Shown in pieces: positions 51,728 through 60,615 of a stretch of 64,000 bases of DNA. Origin of the DNA: Leifsonia sp. C5G2 (GTDB lineage: Bacteria; Actinomycetota; Actinomycetes; Actinomycetales; Microbacteriaceae); contig NZ_JABFMV010000010.1 in assembly GCF_013359685.1 (NCBI RefSeq), forward strand, positions 1 to 64,000, written 5' to 3'. Each line of letters begins with the position of its first letter. Positions within the stretch are counted from its first letter, which is position 1. The position numbers and the translations under genes were made by a program. The notes under the pieces were generated by a model. That model searched no databases, was not told where the DNA came from, and saw only the letters and a list, made by a program, of their open reading frames with translations.

Positions 51728-52360
51728 GTGCCAACCACGCGCCCCGGCAAGGTCTGGAACGCCATGCTCGACGGCAACGCCCGGTTCATCGCCGGCGAGC
51801 CGCAGCACCCCCACCAGGATGTGGAGCGACGCGAGAGCGTCGCGAACGGCCAGGAGCCCGTCGCCGCCGTCTTCGGCTGCGCCGACTCGCGCCTCGCCGC
51901 CGAGATCATCTTCGACATGGGGCTGGGCGACGCGTTCGTCGTCCGCAACGCGGGCCAGGTCGTCTCCGACTCGGTGATCGGGTCGCTGGAGTACGCGGTC
52001 GCCGTGCTGCACGTCCCGCTCATCCTCGTGCTCGGGCACGACAGCTGCGGCGCGGTCGCCTCGGCCATCGCCTCGCAGGCGGCGGATGCCGACCCGTTGC
52101 CCCCGCACATCGCCCAGCTCATCGCCCCGATCGTCCCGGCCGTGCACCGCGTGGCGGGCGACGGCGCGGTCGACCCTGCGGGCGTCGACGCCTCCGAGGT
52201 GGGCCGCGAGCACCTGCGCGACACGGTCTCCGAGCTGCTCGCGCAGTCCGAGATCATCGCCTCCGCGGTCGCCGAGAACACTCTCGCGATCGTCGGCGCC
52301 AACTACCGGCTCGCGGAGGGCCGGGTCGTCCCCGACGTCGTCGTCGGCATGCGCGACTGA
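51728..52360 (+). CDS. beta-carbonic anhydrase
   Basis: A 210-residue enzyme. The zinc ligands are in [13 protein letters not shown] (Cys and Asp) and [13 protein letters not shown] (His and Cys). The N-terminus has the [16 protein letters not shown] segment of this class. It hydrates CO2 to bicarbonate. GTG 51728 follows AGGAGG with eight bases between. It starts 3 bp after the DUF4245 stop and precedes fumC by 35 bp. Confidence 0.94.
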   Translation: MPTTRPGKVWNAMLDGNARFIAGEPQHPHQDVERRESVANGQEPVAAVFGCADSRLAAEIIFDMGLGDAFVVRNAGQVVSDSVIGSLEYAVAVLHVPLILVLGHDSCGAVASAIASQAADADPLPPHIAQLIAPIVPAVHRVAGDGAVDPAGVDASEVGREHLRDTVSELLAQSEIIASAVAENTLAIVGANYRLAEGRVVPDVVVGMRD

Positions 52361-52394
52361 CACCGAACTCCGCTCACAGAAAGGAACACACACC

Positions 52395-53801
52395 GTGGTG
52401 GACACCCAGGCGGGCACCGAGTACCGCATCGAGCACGACACGATGGGCGAGGTGCGCGTCCCGAAGGACGCCCTCTACAGCGCGCAGACCCAGCGCGCGG
52501 TGGAGAACTTCCCCATCTCCGGCTCCGTGCTCGAGCCGGCCCAGATCGCCGCTCTCGCGCGCATCAAGAAGTCGGCCGCTCTGGCGAACGCCCGCCTCGG
52601 CGTGCTCGACCAGGACGTCGCCGACGCGATCGCCTCGGCGGCCGACGAGGTCGCGGCCGGCGCGCACGACGCCGAGTTCCCGATCGACGTGTACCAGACC
52701 GGCTCCGGCACGTCGTCGAACATGAACATGAACGAGGTGCTGGCGACGCTCGCGTCCGAGCGCCTCGGCCGTCCGGTGCACCCGAACGACCACGTCAACG
52801 CGTCGCAGTCGTCGAACGACGTCTTCCCGACCTCGGTGCACATCGCGGTCACCGGCGCGCTCACCGACGACCTCATCCCGGCGCTCGACCACCTCGCGGT
52901 CGCGCTCGAGGAGAAGGCGGAGCTGTGGGCGCAGGCCGTCAAGAGCGGCCGCACGCACCTGATGGACGCCACCCCGGTCACCCTCGGCCAGGAGTTCGGC
53001 GGGTACGCGGCCCAGATCCGCTACGGCATCGAGCGCATCCGCGCCGCCCTCCCCAGGGTCGCCGAGGTCCCGCTCGGCGGCACCGCCGTCGGCACCGGCA
53101 TCAACACGCCGCTCGGCTTCCCGCAGCTGGTCATCGAGCTGCTGACGCAGGAGACCGAGCTTCCGATCACCGAGGCGCGCAACCACTTCGAGGCGCAGGC
53201 GAACCGCGACGCGCTCGTGGAGGCCTCCGGCGCCCTGCGCACCATCGCGGTGTCGCTGACGAAGATCTCCAACGACCTGCGCTGGATGGGCTCGGGTCCG
53301 AACACGGGTCTCGGCGAGCTCCACATCCCGGACCTGCAGCCGGGCTCGTCGATCATGCCGGGCAAGGTCAACCCGGTCATCCCGGAGGCCGTGCTCATGG
53401 TCGCGTCCCGCGTGGTCGGGAACGACGCCACGATCGCCTGGAGCGGTGCGTCGGGCCTGTTCGAGCTGAACGTGGCGATCCCGGTGATGGGCACCGCGCT
53501 GCTGGAGTCGATCCGCCTGCTCACCCAGGCGAGCCGCGTGCTCGCCGACAAGACGATCCGCGGGCTCGAGGCGAACCTCGACCGGGCGCGCGCGTTCGCC
53601 GAGTCGAGCCCGTCTATCGTCACCCCGCTGAACCGCGTCATCGGCTACGAGGCCGCCGCGAAGGTCGCCAAGCACGCCGTCGCGAAGGGCATGACCGTGC
53701 GCGAGGCCGTCATCGACCTCGGCTTCGTCGAGCGAGGCGAGGTCACCCTGGAGCAGCTGGACACCGCTCTCGACGTCCTCTCGATGACGCACCCGGGCTG
53801 A
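52395..53801 (+). CDS. fumC: fumarate hydratase class II
   Basis: A 468-residue homotetrameric fumarase. [26 protein letters not shown]-like ([15 protein letters not shown]) and the signature [16 protein letters not shown] are all present. It interconverts fumarate and malate in the TCA cycle. Two adjacent GTG codons (52395 and 52398) can serve as start, with AAAGGAA upstream. It faces the phoH gene, separated by hairpin copy D. Confidence 0.96.
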   Translation: MVDTQAGTEYRIEHDTMGEVRVPKDALYSAQTQRAVENFPISGSVLEPAQIAALARIKKSAALANARLGVLDQDVADAIASAADEVAAGAHDAEFPIDVYQTGSGTSSNMNMNEVLATLASERLGRPVHPNDHVNASQSSNDVFPTSVHIAVTGALTDDLIPALDHLAVALEEKAELWAQAVKSGRTHLMDATPVTLGQEFGGYAAQIRYGIERIRAALPRVAEVPLGGTAVGTGINTPLGFPQLVIELLTQETELPITEARNHFEAQANRDALVEASGALRTIAVSLTKISNDLRWMGSGPNTGLGELHIPDLQPGSSIMPGKVNPVIPEAVLMVASRVVGNDATIAWSGASGLFELNVAIPVMGTALLESIRLLTQASRVLADKTIRGLEANLDRARAFAESSPSIVTPLNRVIGYEAAAKVAKHAVAKGMTVREAVIDLGFVERGEVTLEQLDTALDVLSMTHPG

Positions 53802-53814
53802 CCCGCCTGGCCGT

Positions 53815-53871
53815 CAGCTCCTGAGTTGTTCGAGTTTCCAGCGGCGTGTCGCTCGAACAACTCAGGAGCTG
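53815..53871. terminator. long hairpin with GGCGTGTCG loop, copy D
   Basis: Perfect 20-bp arms at 53815-53834 and 53852-53871 enclose a 17-base loop that ends GGCGTGTCG against the 3' arm. Compared with copy B the arms carry a compensating change (TTGTTCGAG with CTCGAACAA). It lies between convergent fumC and phoH stops. Confidence 0.8.
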
Positions 53872-53887
53872 TTGGCTTGGGGATGGG

Positions 53888-55246
53888 TCAGGCGAGCTCG
53901 TTGGCCTCCAGCATCTCGGTGACGAGGGCGGCGATGGCCGAGCGCTCGGAGCGGGTCAGGGTGACGTGGGCGAAGAGCGGGTGGCCCTTCAGCGTCTCGA
54001 TCACGCTGGCGACGCCGTCGTGGCGACCGACCCGGAGGTTGTCGCGCTGGGCCACATCGTGCGTGAGCACCACGCGCGAGTTCTGGCCGATGCGGCTGAG
54101 CACGGTGAGCAGCACGTTGCGCTCCAGCGACTGCGCCTCGTCGACGATCACGAACGCGTCGTGGAGGGAGCGGCCGCGGATGTGCGTGAGCGGCAGCACC
54201 TCCAGGATGCCGCGGTCGAGCACCTCGTCGAGCACGTTCTGCGACACCAGCGCGCCGAGGGTGTCGAACACGGCCTGACCCCAGGGGTTCATCTTCTCGC
54301 CCTGGTCGCCCGGCAGGTAGCCGAGCTCCTGGCCGCCGACCGCGTACAGCGGGCGGAACACCATGATCTTCTTGTGCTGCCTGCGCTCGAGCACCGCCTC
54401 GAGCCCGGCGCACAGCGCGAGCGCCGACTTGCCGGTGCCGGCGCGCCCGCCGAGCGAGAGGATGCCGATCTCCGGGTCGAGCAGCAGGTCGATCGCGAGC
54501 CGCTGCTCCGCGGAACGGCCGTGCAGGCCGAACACGTCCCGGTCGCCGCGCACGAGCTTCACCTCGCCGTCCGCCACCACGCGGCCCAGCGCCGAGCCGC
54601 GGTCGGAGTGGATGACGAGCCCCGTGTTCACCGGGAGGCCGGCGGCCAGCTCGGTGCGCATCCACTCGTCTTCGTACAGCGCCGCCATCTCGTCGCTGCC
54701 GAGGTCGATGGAGTCGAGGCCGGTCCAGCCGGAGTCGACGACCTGCTCGTGCCGGTACTCCTCCGCGGCGAGGCCGATCGAGGCGGCCTTCACACGCAGC
54801 GGTAGGTCTTTGGAGACGACGGTGACGTCGAGCCCGTCGTTCGACAGGTTCAGCGCCACGGCGAGGATACGCGAGTCGTTGTCGCCCAACTGGATGCCGC
54901 TGGGCAGGACCGACATGTTGGAGTGGTTGAGCTCGACGCGCAGCGAGCCGCCGTCGCCGACGGGGATGGGGAAGTCGAGCCGTTCGTGCTGGACCCGCAG
55001 GTCGTCGAGGGTGCGCAGCGCCTGCCGCGCGAAGTAGCCGATCTCGGGATCGTTGCGCTTGCCTTCCAGCTCGCCCACGACCACGACCGGGATGACGACA
55101 GCATGTTCCGCGAAGCGGAAGATGGCCTTCGGGTCGGAGAGGAGGACGGACGTGTCGAGCACGTAGGTGCGCTCGCTCGTCTTCGCCCTGTCGTCCACCG
55201 AGCCGGTCGACCGCGTTGCTGCCTGTCGGGTTGTTGATTCCGCCAC
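53888..55246 (-). CDS. PhoH family protein with N-terminal PIN domain
   Basis: A 452-residue protein. A PIN domain ([19 protein letters not shown], then [10 protein letters not shown]) covers about residues 28-170, and the PhoH ATPase follows with Walker [17 protein letters not shown] and Walker [12 protein letters not shown]. This PIN-PhoH fusion (PhoH2/YlaK type) is reported to have RNA helicase and RNase activity in mycobacteria. The frame is open upstream. I chose the GTG at 55246 because GGGAG sits five bases before it. Confidence 0.9.
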   Translation of the reverse strand: MAESTTRQAATRSTGSVDDRAKTSERTYVLDTSVLLSDPKAIFRFAEHAVVIPVVVVGELEGKRNDPEIGYFARQALRTLDDLRVQHERLDFPIPVGDGGSLRVELNHSNMSVLPSGIQLGDNDSRILAVALNLSNDGLDVTVVSKDLPLRVKAASIGLAAEEYRHEQVVDSGWTGLDSIDLGSDEMAALYEDEWMRTELAAGLPVNTGLVIHSDRGSALGRVVADGEVKLVRGDRDVFGLHGRSAEQRLAIDLLLDPEIGILSLGGRAGTGKSALALCAGLEAVLERRQHKKIMVFRPLYAVGGQELGYLPGDQGEKMNPWGQAVFDTLGALVSQNVLDEVLDRGILEVLPLTHIRGRSLHDAFVIVDEAQSLERNVLLTVLSRIGQNSRVVLTHDVAQRDNLRVGRHDGVASVIETLKGHPLFAHVTLTRSERSAIAALVTEMLEANELA

Positions 55247-55466
55247 GACCACTCCCACCCCGCCGCCCCCTCGGGGCCGGCGGATCTCACTGGCGAGACG
55301 GCCGCTTGCGTTCCGAGACGAACTTTTGTGGCCGTCTCGATCGGGCGCGGTGCCCGATGCGTCGAACCTACGCCCGGCCACCGACACGGGCGCATCGGAG
55401 GCCGGTGTGTCGTGTTTCGGTCAGGTGAACAATCCGCCCCCACTTCGGGGAGCAGCGAAAGGGGCG

Positions 55467-56585
55467 TCAGGCGACGGACGCGTACGACGTGAACGCGGCC
55501 CGGAGCATGTCGAAGGTCTCCTCCGTGGTGCCCGCATGGACGCTGATCCGCACCGATGTCGCGCGAACACTCGCGCTCACGCCGTGGTTGAACAGGGAAG
55601 CGCCGAGCGCGGTCAGCTGCTCGGGCAGCGGCTCCAGCACGACGATACCGGCGCGTTCGTTCGGGCTGCGGGAGGAGCTCACCGGCACGGCGAACTCGTC
55701 GGCCAGCTGGATCACGCGTTCGGCGTTGTCGGCGACGGCCGCGGCCACCGTCTCCACGCCCACCGCGGCGACCTCCTCCAGCGCAGCGGCGAAGCGCGCC
55801 TCGGCGACCAGGTCCGGGTTCGAGATCGAGAACGCGGCGGCGCCGTGGACGGGGTCGCGCACCTCGTCCCACGGCTGGTCCGGGCCGGAGCCGGTCCACC
55901 CGCTGAACACGGGCGTCAGGTGGTCGATCGCGCGCTCGCTCAGCGCGAGGAATCCGGTGCCCCAGCCTGCGCGCATCCACTTCTGGCCGCCGGAGACGAC
56001 GACATCGGCGACCTCCCACGGCGCATCGACCACGCCGAAGCCCTGGATCGCGTCGACGACCAGCAGCCGGTCGCCGATCACCTGCCGGATGCCGTCGATG
56101 TCGGCGAGGTAGCCGGTGCGCGAGTCCACCAGGCTGACCATGACGGCGGCGGTGCTCTCGGTCAGCTGCTCCCGGATGCGCGCGGGCGTCACCCGGCCGT
56201 GGTCGGTCTCGAGCCAGGTCGGCGTGATGACACGGAGGGCGTGCGCGGCGCGCTCGGCGGCGTAGGTGAGCGAGGGGAACTCGGCGAGCGAGAGCAGCAC
56301 CTCGCCGCCGGTCAGCCCGAAGGCGGCGTGCAGCAGGCCGCTGGACGCGTTCGGCTGGAACACCACCTGGTCGGCCGCGAACCCGGTCAGCGCGCCGACG
56401 GCCTCGCGCACGCGCTCGTCCTCGGCCCGCATCCGCTCGATGGTGCCGAACCGCGCCTTCGAGAGGATCTCGTACTGCCCGAGCGTCTCGGCGCGGGCCG
56501 CTGCCGAGAGCGGCCCGACCCGTCCGTAGTCCAGGTACCCCGGCTCCTCGCCGAACCCGGCCGCGAACTCCTCGATCGTCGTCAC
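55467..56585 (-). CDS. class V aminotransferase (cysteine desulfurase-like fold)
   Basis: A 372-residue PLP enzyme. FQPNASSGLLHAAFGLTGGEVLL is the PLP phosphate loop region, VSLVDSRTGYLADIDGIRQ and VVDAIQGFG provide the Asp, and VVSGGQKWMRAGWGTGFLAL gives the Schiff-base lysine in SGGQKW. It lacks the active-site cysteine loop of true SufS/NifS desulfurases, so transamination or isopenicillin-epimerase-like chemistry is more likely. Start at GTG 56585 or 56588. Single gene after uppS, separated by a hairpin. Confidence 0.82.
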   Translation of the reverse strand: MTTIEEFAAGFGEEPGYLDYGRVGPLSAAARAETLGQYEILSKARFGTIERMRAEDERVREAVGALTGFAADQVVFQPNASSGLLHAAFGLTGGEVLLSLAEFPSLTYAAERAAHALRVITPTWLETDHGRVTPARIREQLTESTAAVMVSLVDSRTGYLADIDGIRQVIGDRLLVVDAIQGFGVVDAPWEVADVVVSGGQKWMRAGWGTGFLALSERAIDHLTPVFSGWTGSGPDQPWDEVRDPVHGAAAFSISNPDLVAEARFAAALEEVAAVGVETVAAAVADNAERVIQLADEFAVPVSSSRSPNERAGIVVLEPLPEQLTALGASLFNHGVSASVRATSVRISVHAGTTEETFDMLRAAFTSYASVA

Positions 56586-56610
56586 CACCCCATCCTGGCC
56601 GCCCACCCCC

Positions 56611-56666
56611 GAGTCCACAAAAACTGCACGTGACACGCCGTCGGAGCGTGCAGTCTTCGCGGACTC
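56611..56666. terminator. hairpin with GGCGTGTC-type loop, copy F
   Basis: Arms 56611-56630 and 56647-56666 match over 20 bp with three mismatches. Read on the minus strand the loop holds GGCGTGTCA next to the 3' arm. It lies 30 bp beyond the uppS stop and before the class V aminotransferase start, so on the minus strand it can end the uppS transcript. The arms are unlike the other copies. Confidence 0.6.
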
Positions 56667-56695
56667 GACGGCGGGCGGGAGGGGGCGGAGACGGG

Positions 56696-57493
56696 TCAGC
56701 CGCCGTAGCGGCGCTGGCGGCGGGAGTAGTCGCGCACGGCGCGCAGGAAGTCGACCTCGCGCAGGTCGGGCCCGAGCGCCTCCACGAAGTAGAACTCGCT
56801 GTGCGCGCTCTGCCACAGCATGAAGTCGCTGAGGCGCTGCTCGCCGGAGGTGCGGATGACGAGGTCGGGATCGGGCTGGCCGCCGGTGTACAGGTGCTCG
56901 CCGATCAGGTCGGGGGTGAGCAGGTCGGCGAGCGTCTCCAGGCTCCCGCCCTCGGCGTGGTGGGCGGCGACGATGCTGCGCATGGCGTCGGTGATCTCCT
57001 TGCGGCCGCCGTAGCCGACCGCGAGGTTGATGTGTATGCCGGTCTTGCCCGCTGTGCGCTCCTCCGCCGCGGCGAGCGCCTCCACGAGCCGTGGCGGGAG
57101 GCCGGCGGACGTCCCGACGTGCTTCACGCGCCAGTCGTCGTAGTGGGAGACGTCGTCGGCCAGCTGCGCGATGATCTCGATCAGGTCGCCCAGCTCCGCG
57201 CTCTCGCGGTTGGTCAGATTGTCCGACGAGAGCAGGTAGAGGGTGACCACCTGGATGCCGAGCTCGTCGCACCACTTGAGGAACTCGAGCATCTTGGCCG
57301 CCCCCGCGCGGTGCCCGTGCGCGACCGTGGTGAGGCCCGCCTGGCGCGCCCAGCGCCGGTTGCCGTCGATGATCATCGCGACGTGCTTGGGCAGCGCTTC
57401 CCGGTTCAGGTCGCGCCGGAGCCGCTTCTGGTAAAGCCCGTAGAGCAGCCCGCTGGCCTGCAGCCGGCTCCCCGGCGATCCGCGTCCGCTCAC
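56696..57493 (-). CDS. uppS: isoprenyl transferase (UPP synthase family)
   Basis: A 265-residue cis-prenyltransferase. HVAMIIDGNRRWARQAG holds the catalytic Asp, HRAGAAK follows, and RTSGEQRLSDFMLWQSAHSEFYF is the signature. It makes the long-chain polyprenyl diphosphate carrier lipid for cell-wall synthesis. The start is the GTG at 57493. It is divergent from the hemolysin III-like gene over 72 bp. Confidence 0.95.
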   Translation of the reverse strand: MSGRGSPGSRLQASGLLYGLYQKRLRRDLNREALPKHVAMIIDGNRRWARQAGLTTVAHGHRAGAAKMLEFLKWCDELGIQVVTLYLLSSDNLTNRESAELGDLIEIIAQLADDVSHYDDWRVKHVGTSAGLPPRLVEALAAAEERTAGKTGIHINLAVGYGGRKEITDAMRSIVAAHHAEGGSLETLADLLTPDLIGEHLYTGGQPDPDLVIRTSGEQRLSDFMLWQSAHSEFYFVEALGPDLREVDFLRAVRDYSRRQRRYGG

Positions 57494-57565
57494 GCTGCTA
57501 CGTTAGCGCGCCCGCCGCCGACGACTCACAGCATCCGGACACCGCCGCTCCCCTACTCTTGATCT

Positions 57566-58411
57566 ATGACGCCCAGGAAGAGCCCGAACACCGGCACCGC
57601 CGGCGCGCGCCGCTCCGGCGAGGACGTCGCCGAGCTCCTCGAGGAGCCGGCCGCCGACCTCGACGCAGCGGATGCCGCGGTGCAGGCCGACGAGCGCGCG
57701 ACGCGCGACGGCGGCCGCGACCTGCCCAACATCCCGCTGCTCGACGCTTCGCTCGCCAACCCGGCCGATATCAAGCCGACCTGGCGCGGCTGGATCCACG
57801 CGGGCACCTTCCCGGTCACGATCGCGGCCGGCATCGTCCTGATCTCCCTAGCGCACGGCGCCCCGGCGAAGTGGGCGTCCGCGGTGTTCATGCTCACCTC
57901 GATGCTGCTGTTCGGCAACTCGGCGCTCTACCACCGCTTCAACTGGCGGCCGCGCACGAAGGTGATCCTGAAGCGCATCGACCACGCGAACATCTTCCTG
58001 CTCATCGCGGGCACCTACACTCCGCTGGCGGTGCTGGCGCTCCCGCCGTCGAAGGGCATCCTGCTGCTCTCGCTGGTGTGGGCCGGCGCGCTGCTCGGCA
58101 TCGGGTTCCGGGTGTTCTGGATCACGGCGCCGCGCTGGCTGTACGTCCCGATCTACGTCGCCCTCGGCTGGGCGGCCCTCATGTACATCGTCGACCTGGT
58201 GGACGCGAACGTCGCGATGATGGTGCTGGTGCTTGTCGGCGGCATCCTGTACACGATCGGCGCGGTCATCTACGGGATGAAGCGGCCGAACCCGATCCCC
58301 GGCGTCTTCGGCTTCCACGAGATCTTCCACACGCTCACGGTGCTCGCGTTCCTCTGCCACTGGACCGCGACCCTGCTGATCGCGCTCCACCCCGCCTACA
58401 ACGCCGGCTGA
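57566..58411 (+). CDS. trhA: hemolysin III/PAQR family membrane protein
   Basis: A 281-residue protein with an acidic N-terminal tail of about 75 residues and seven helices. SALYHRFNWRPRTKVILKRIDHANIFLLIAGTYTP and FHEIFHTLTVLAFLCHW carry the conserved His and Asp metal site of the PAQR superfamily. TrhA proteins are linked to membrane-energy homeostasis; the hemolysin name is historical. The tail is longer than usual. Confidence 0.9.
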   Translation: MTPRKSPNTGTAGARRSGEDVAELLEEPAADLDAADAAVQADERATRDGGRDLPNIPLLDASLANPADIKPTWRGWIHAGTFPVTIAAGIVLISLAHGAPAKWASAVFMLTSMLLFGNSALYHRFNWRPRTKVILKRIDHANIFLLIAGTYTPLAVLALPPSKGILLLSLVWAGALLGIGFRVFWITAPRWLYVPIYVALGWAALMYIVDLVDANVAMMVLVLVGGILYTIGAVIYGMKRPNPIPGVFGFHEIFHTLTVLAFLCHWTATLLIALHPAYNAG

Positions 58412-58417
58412 CGCCGG

Positions 58418-58870
58418 TCAGGTGGGGAGCGCCCTCCGGCCCGTCACCTGCTTCATGACGAGGGTGGAGGAGAGCTTGCGGACGCCCGGGAGGGCGCCGA
58501 GCGGCCCGTCGAACAGCTCCTGATACGCGGTCAGGTCGGCCGTGAGCACCCGGAGCATGTAGTCCGGGTCGCCGAAGAGCCGTTCAGCCTGCACGATGTT
58601 CGGGATGGCGAGCACGCCCTCCTCGAACGCTCCGACGGTCTTCGGGTCGGTGCGGGCGATGGTGACGAACACGATCGCCTCGAAATCGAGGCCGACCGCT
58701 GCGGGCGACACGACGGCCCTGTACTGCTCGATGACGCCGGCGCTCTCCAGTTCGCGCACCCGGCGGTGGCACGGCGACAGCGTCAGGCCGACGCGCGCGG
58801 CGAGGTCGGTGAGGCTGAGCCGGCCATCCTCCTGCAGTGCGGCAAGGATTTGGCGATCGATCGCATCCAT
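58418..58870 (-). CDS. Lrp/AsnC family regulator
   Basis: A 150-residue Lrp-type regulator. The HTH is at residues 1-60 (MDAIDRQILAALQEDGRLSLTDLAARVGLTLSPCHRRVRELESAGVI), followed by a RAM effector domain (VFVTIARTDPKTVGAFEEGVLAIPNIVQAERLFGDPDYMLRV). It is divergent from a LysE exporter across a perfect operator, so it probably senses an amino acid and activates its export. Confidence 0.93.
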   Translation of the reverse strand: MDAIDRQILAALQEDGRLSLTDLAARVGLTLSPCHRRVRELESAGVIEQYRAVVSPAAVGLDFEAIVFVTIARTDPKTVGAFEEGVLAIPNIVQAERLFGDPDYMLRVLTADLTAYQELFDGPLGALPGVRKLSSTLVMKQVTGRRALPT

Positions 58871-58903
58871 GTGGTGGATTCTTCCACAACCGGGGCCGAT
58901 GTG

Positions 58904-58928
58904 CCCGAAAGTGGCAAGCACTTTCGGG
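58904..58928. promoter_or_regulatory. Lrp operator between regulator and LysE gene
   Basis: CCCGAAAGTG (58904-58913) and CACTTTCGGG (58919-58928) form a perfect 10-bp inverted repeat with a 5-base centre in the 114-bp divergent gap. This size and symmetry fit a Lrp/AsnC dimer site. Confidence 0.65.
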
Positions 58929-58984
58929 ACGATCCGCCATACCTTTCCGGTAGAACCGCGAAGGGCGGCAGAAGGAGGCGCGGC

Positions 58985-59623
58985 ATGGAGCTCTCGATGA
59001 TCCTCGGCTTCTGGGGCGTCGCGGCGCTGCTCGTGTGCACGCCCGGCGCCGACTGGGCGTACGCGATCGCCGCGGGACTCGGTGGCCGCACGCTCGCGCC
59101 CTCGATCGGCGGCATCCTGTTCGGCTACGCGGTGGTGGTCGCCGCGGTCGCGGTCGGCCTCGGCGCGCTGGTCGCCGCCAACCCCGTGCTGCTCGACGCC
59201 ATGACGGTCGGCGGCGCGCTGTACCTGCTGTGGCTCGGGATCGGCGGACTGGTGCGCTCGGCCCGCCCGCTCGCCGCACAGGCGGCGGCGCAGACCCCGG
59301 CCGTCGTCCCGTCCCCCGTCGGGTCGTTCCTCCGCGGTGCGGGGGTGAGCGGCTTCAATCCCAAAGGGCTGCTGGTGCTGGTCGCGCTGGTCCCCCAGTT
59401 CACGACCGCGCACGGCGCCTGGGCGCCGGCCGCGCAGATGCTGGTGCTCGGCGGGCTGTTCGTCGCCACCTGCGCCGTCGTCTATCTCAGCGTCGCAGTG
59501 CTCGCCCGGCGGCTGCTCGCGGCGCGTCCGCGTGGCACGATCGTGATGGCGCGCGTGTCGGCGGTCGCGATGACGCTCATCGGCCTGTCACTGCTGATCG
59601 AGCGGGCCGTGGAGCTGCTCTGA
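58985..59623 (+). CDS. LysE/RhtB family amino acid exporter
   Basis: A 212-residue membrane protein with about six helices. LLVCTPGADWAYAIAAGLGGRTLAPSIGGILFGYAVVV is the LysE N-terminal motif with the conserved PGxD-like segment, and GVSGFNPKGLLVLVALVPQF is the second conserved block. It exports an amino acid or analogue. AGAAGGAGG precedes ATG 58985. The divergent Lrp regulator supports substrate-induced efflux. Confidence 0.92.
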   Translation: MELSMILGFWGVAALLVCTPGADWAYAIAAGLGGRTLAPSIGGILFGYAVVVAAVAVGLGALVAANPVLLDAMTVGGALYLLWLGIGGLVRSARPLAAQAAAQTPAVVPSPVGSFLRGAGVSGFNPKGLLVLVALVPQFTTAHGAWAPAAQMLVLGGLFVATCAVVYLSVAVLARRLLAARPRGTIVMARVSAVAMTLIGLSLLIERAVELL

Positions 59624-59632
59624 GGCGGGAGT

Positions 59633-59917
59633 TCAGCGTCCCGCGGAACCCGCGTCGTCGTCGCCGCGGGAGTCGGCGGCAGCGGCTTCGGCCTCCTCGG
59701 CGTCCAGCTTCTCGGCGATCTCGGCGCGGTAGCGGACCCGGCGGATGCGGCGCACCATGTCGAGCACCAGCAGGACGACGGCGACCGCGAGCAGGAAGGT
59801 GACGATGAACCCCAGCAGGCCCGGGGTGACCGAGTCGTCGCTCGGGCTGCCGGACGGCGTGGGGGTCGGCGTCGCCGCGAGCCGGACGGACGCGCGCAGC
59901 AGGGCGTCGTGGATCAC
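59633..59917 (-). CDS. small single-pass membrane protein
   Basis: A 94-residue protein with a Thr/Pro/Ser-rich exposed N-terminus, one hydrophobic helix (LLGFIVTFLLAVAVVLLVLDMV, about 34-55), a basic stop-transfer segment RRIRRVRYRAEI and an acidic tail. The GTG at 59917 follows GGAGGT. The gene overlaps the stop of a 31-residue upstream gene (GTGA). It resembles small actinobacterial membrane proteins of unknown function, which are often found beside mca and greA. Confidence 0.75.
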   Translation of the reverse strand: MIHDALLRASVRLAATPTPTPSGSPSDDSVTPGLLGFIVTFLLAVAVVLLVLDMVRRIRRVRYRAEIAEKLDAEEAEAAAADSRGDDDAGSAGR

Positions 59918-60009
59918 GCACCCACCTCCGGCACGGCGAAGAGGTCGGTCTCGGGCATCAGGGTCTCCACTTTCACGTCGACGAGCAGGAGGCGGGCGAA
60001 GGCATTCAC
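59914..60009 (-). CDS. 31-residue peptide gene coupled to the membrane protein
   Basis: From GTG 60009 the sequence reads MNAFARLLLVDVKVETLMPE and on to DLFAVPEVGA, then TGA. GGAG is eight bases before the start. Its stop overlaps the next gene's start by the 4-base GTGA, which is a classic coupling arrangement. It may be a leader peptide or a small gene in its own right. No match is known to me. Confidence 0.45.
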   Translation of the reverse strand: MNAFARLLLVDVKVETLMPETDLFAVPEVGA

Positions 60010-60103
60010 AGCTTCGTCTCCTAGGCTGGTCTCAGCCTACCGTCGCCCGGCGGGAGGCCCCTGAGACCGGGAGGGTTGTGCTGGACGGCATGGCGGTGCA
60101 CGC

Positions 60104-60505
60104 ATGACGGCGACCCCGAGCCTCGACACCCGGTACGGCCGCACCCCGCAGCGCAAGCGACGCGACCGGTGGCTGCTGATCGGCGGGCTCATCGGACTGG
60201 TCGCCGTCGTCACCGCCTGGGTCTTCTGGGCCGGCTGGGACAACAACGGCGCCGACCTCGAGACCACCGACACCGCGTACACGATCCCCGACGACCACCA
60301 CGTCGACATCTCGTTCACGATCAACGCTCCGCCCGGGACGCCCGTGACGTGCGCCCTGCAGGCGCTGAACGAGGACTTCGCGATCGTCGGCTGGCGCGTC
60401 GTCGAGTACCCCGGGTCCGACACCCGCGTGACCACTCACAACGAGAGCATCCGCACGATCATGAAGCCCAACACGGGTTTGATCAACACCTGCTGGCTGA
60501 CCTAG
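60104..60505 (+). CDS. DUF4307 membrane protein
   Basis: A 133-residue protein with a basic start (RYGRTPQRKRRDRWLLIGG), one membrane helix (about 25-45) and an extracytoplasmic domain with two Cys (TCALQALNEDFAIVGW and NTCWLT), probably disulfide-linked. It matches DUF4307, usually found upstream of greA in actinobacteria, as here. Function unknown. Confidence 0.87.
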   Translation: MTATPSLDTRYGRTPQRKRRDRWLLIGGLIGLVAVVTAWVFWAGWDNNGADLETTDTAYTIPDDHHVDISFTINAPPGTPVTCALQALNEDFAIVGWRVVEYPGSDTRVTTHNESIRTIMKPNTGLINTCWLT

Positions 60506-60508
60506 TAT
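60479..60508 (+). promoter_or_regulatory. candidate greA promoter
   Basis: TTGATC (60479-60484) and TAGTAT (60503-60508) are 18 bp apart, placed across the end of the DUF4307 gene. Transcription would start near 60515, immediately before the hairpin at 60519, giving greA a leader of about 100 bases. Confidence 0.5.
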
Positions 60509-60518
60509 TGTGCGGATA

Positions 60519-60539
60519 CGCCCCGGCATCGCCGGGGCG
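60519..60539 (+). terminator. compact hairpin before greA
   Basis: CGCCCCGGC / GCCGGGGCG is a perfect 9-bp stem with a three-base loop. Position favours either a terminator for the DUF4307 gene or the first structure of the greA leader. Downstream bases are only mildly T-rich. Confidence 0.55.
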
Positions 60540-60615
60540 TCGACTTTACACCCGGTAGTCAGACCGGCCCATCAGCCGACGCGGTCCATACCGCACAGGC
60601 GCGAAGGAGTTCATC

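Noticed and set aside
53888-55246. PIN domain of the PhoH gene considered as a toxin
   Set aside because: It is fused to an ATPase and is a standard chromosomal gene without an antitoxin.
4839-55387. Very long frames on both strands that cover neighbouring genes
   Set aside because: They are GC-rich antisense shadows or upstream read-through without ribosome sites; true starts were fixed by domains and Shine-Dalgarno sequences.
56585-56588. Class V aminotransferase as a cysteine desulfurase
   Set aside because: The active-site cysteine loop typical of desulfurases is not visible and no isc/suf genes are adjacent.
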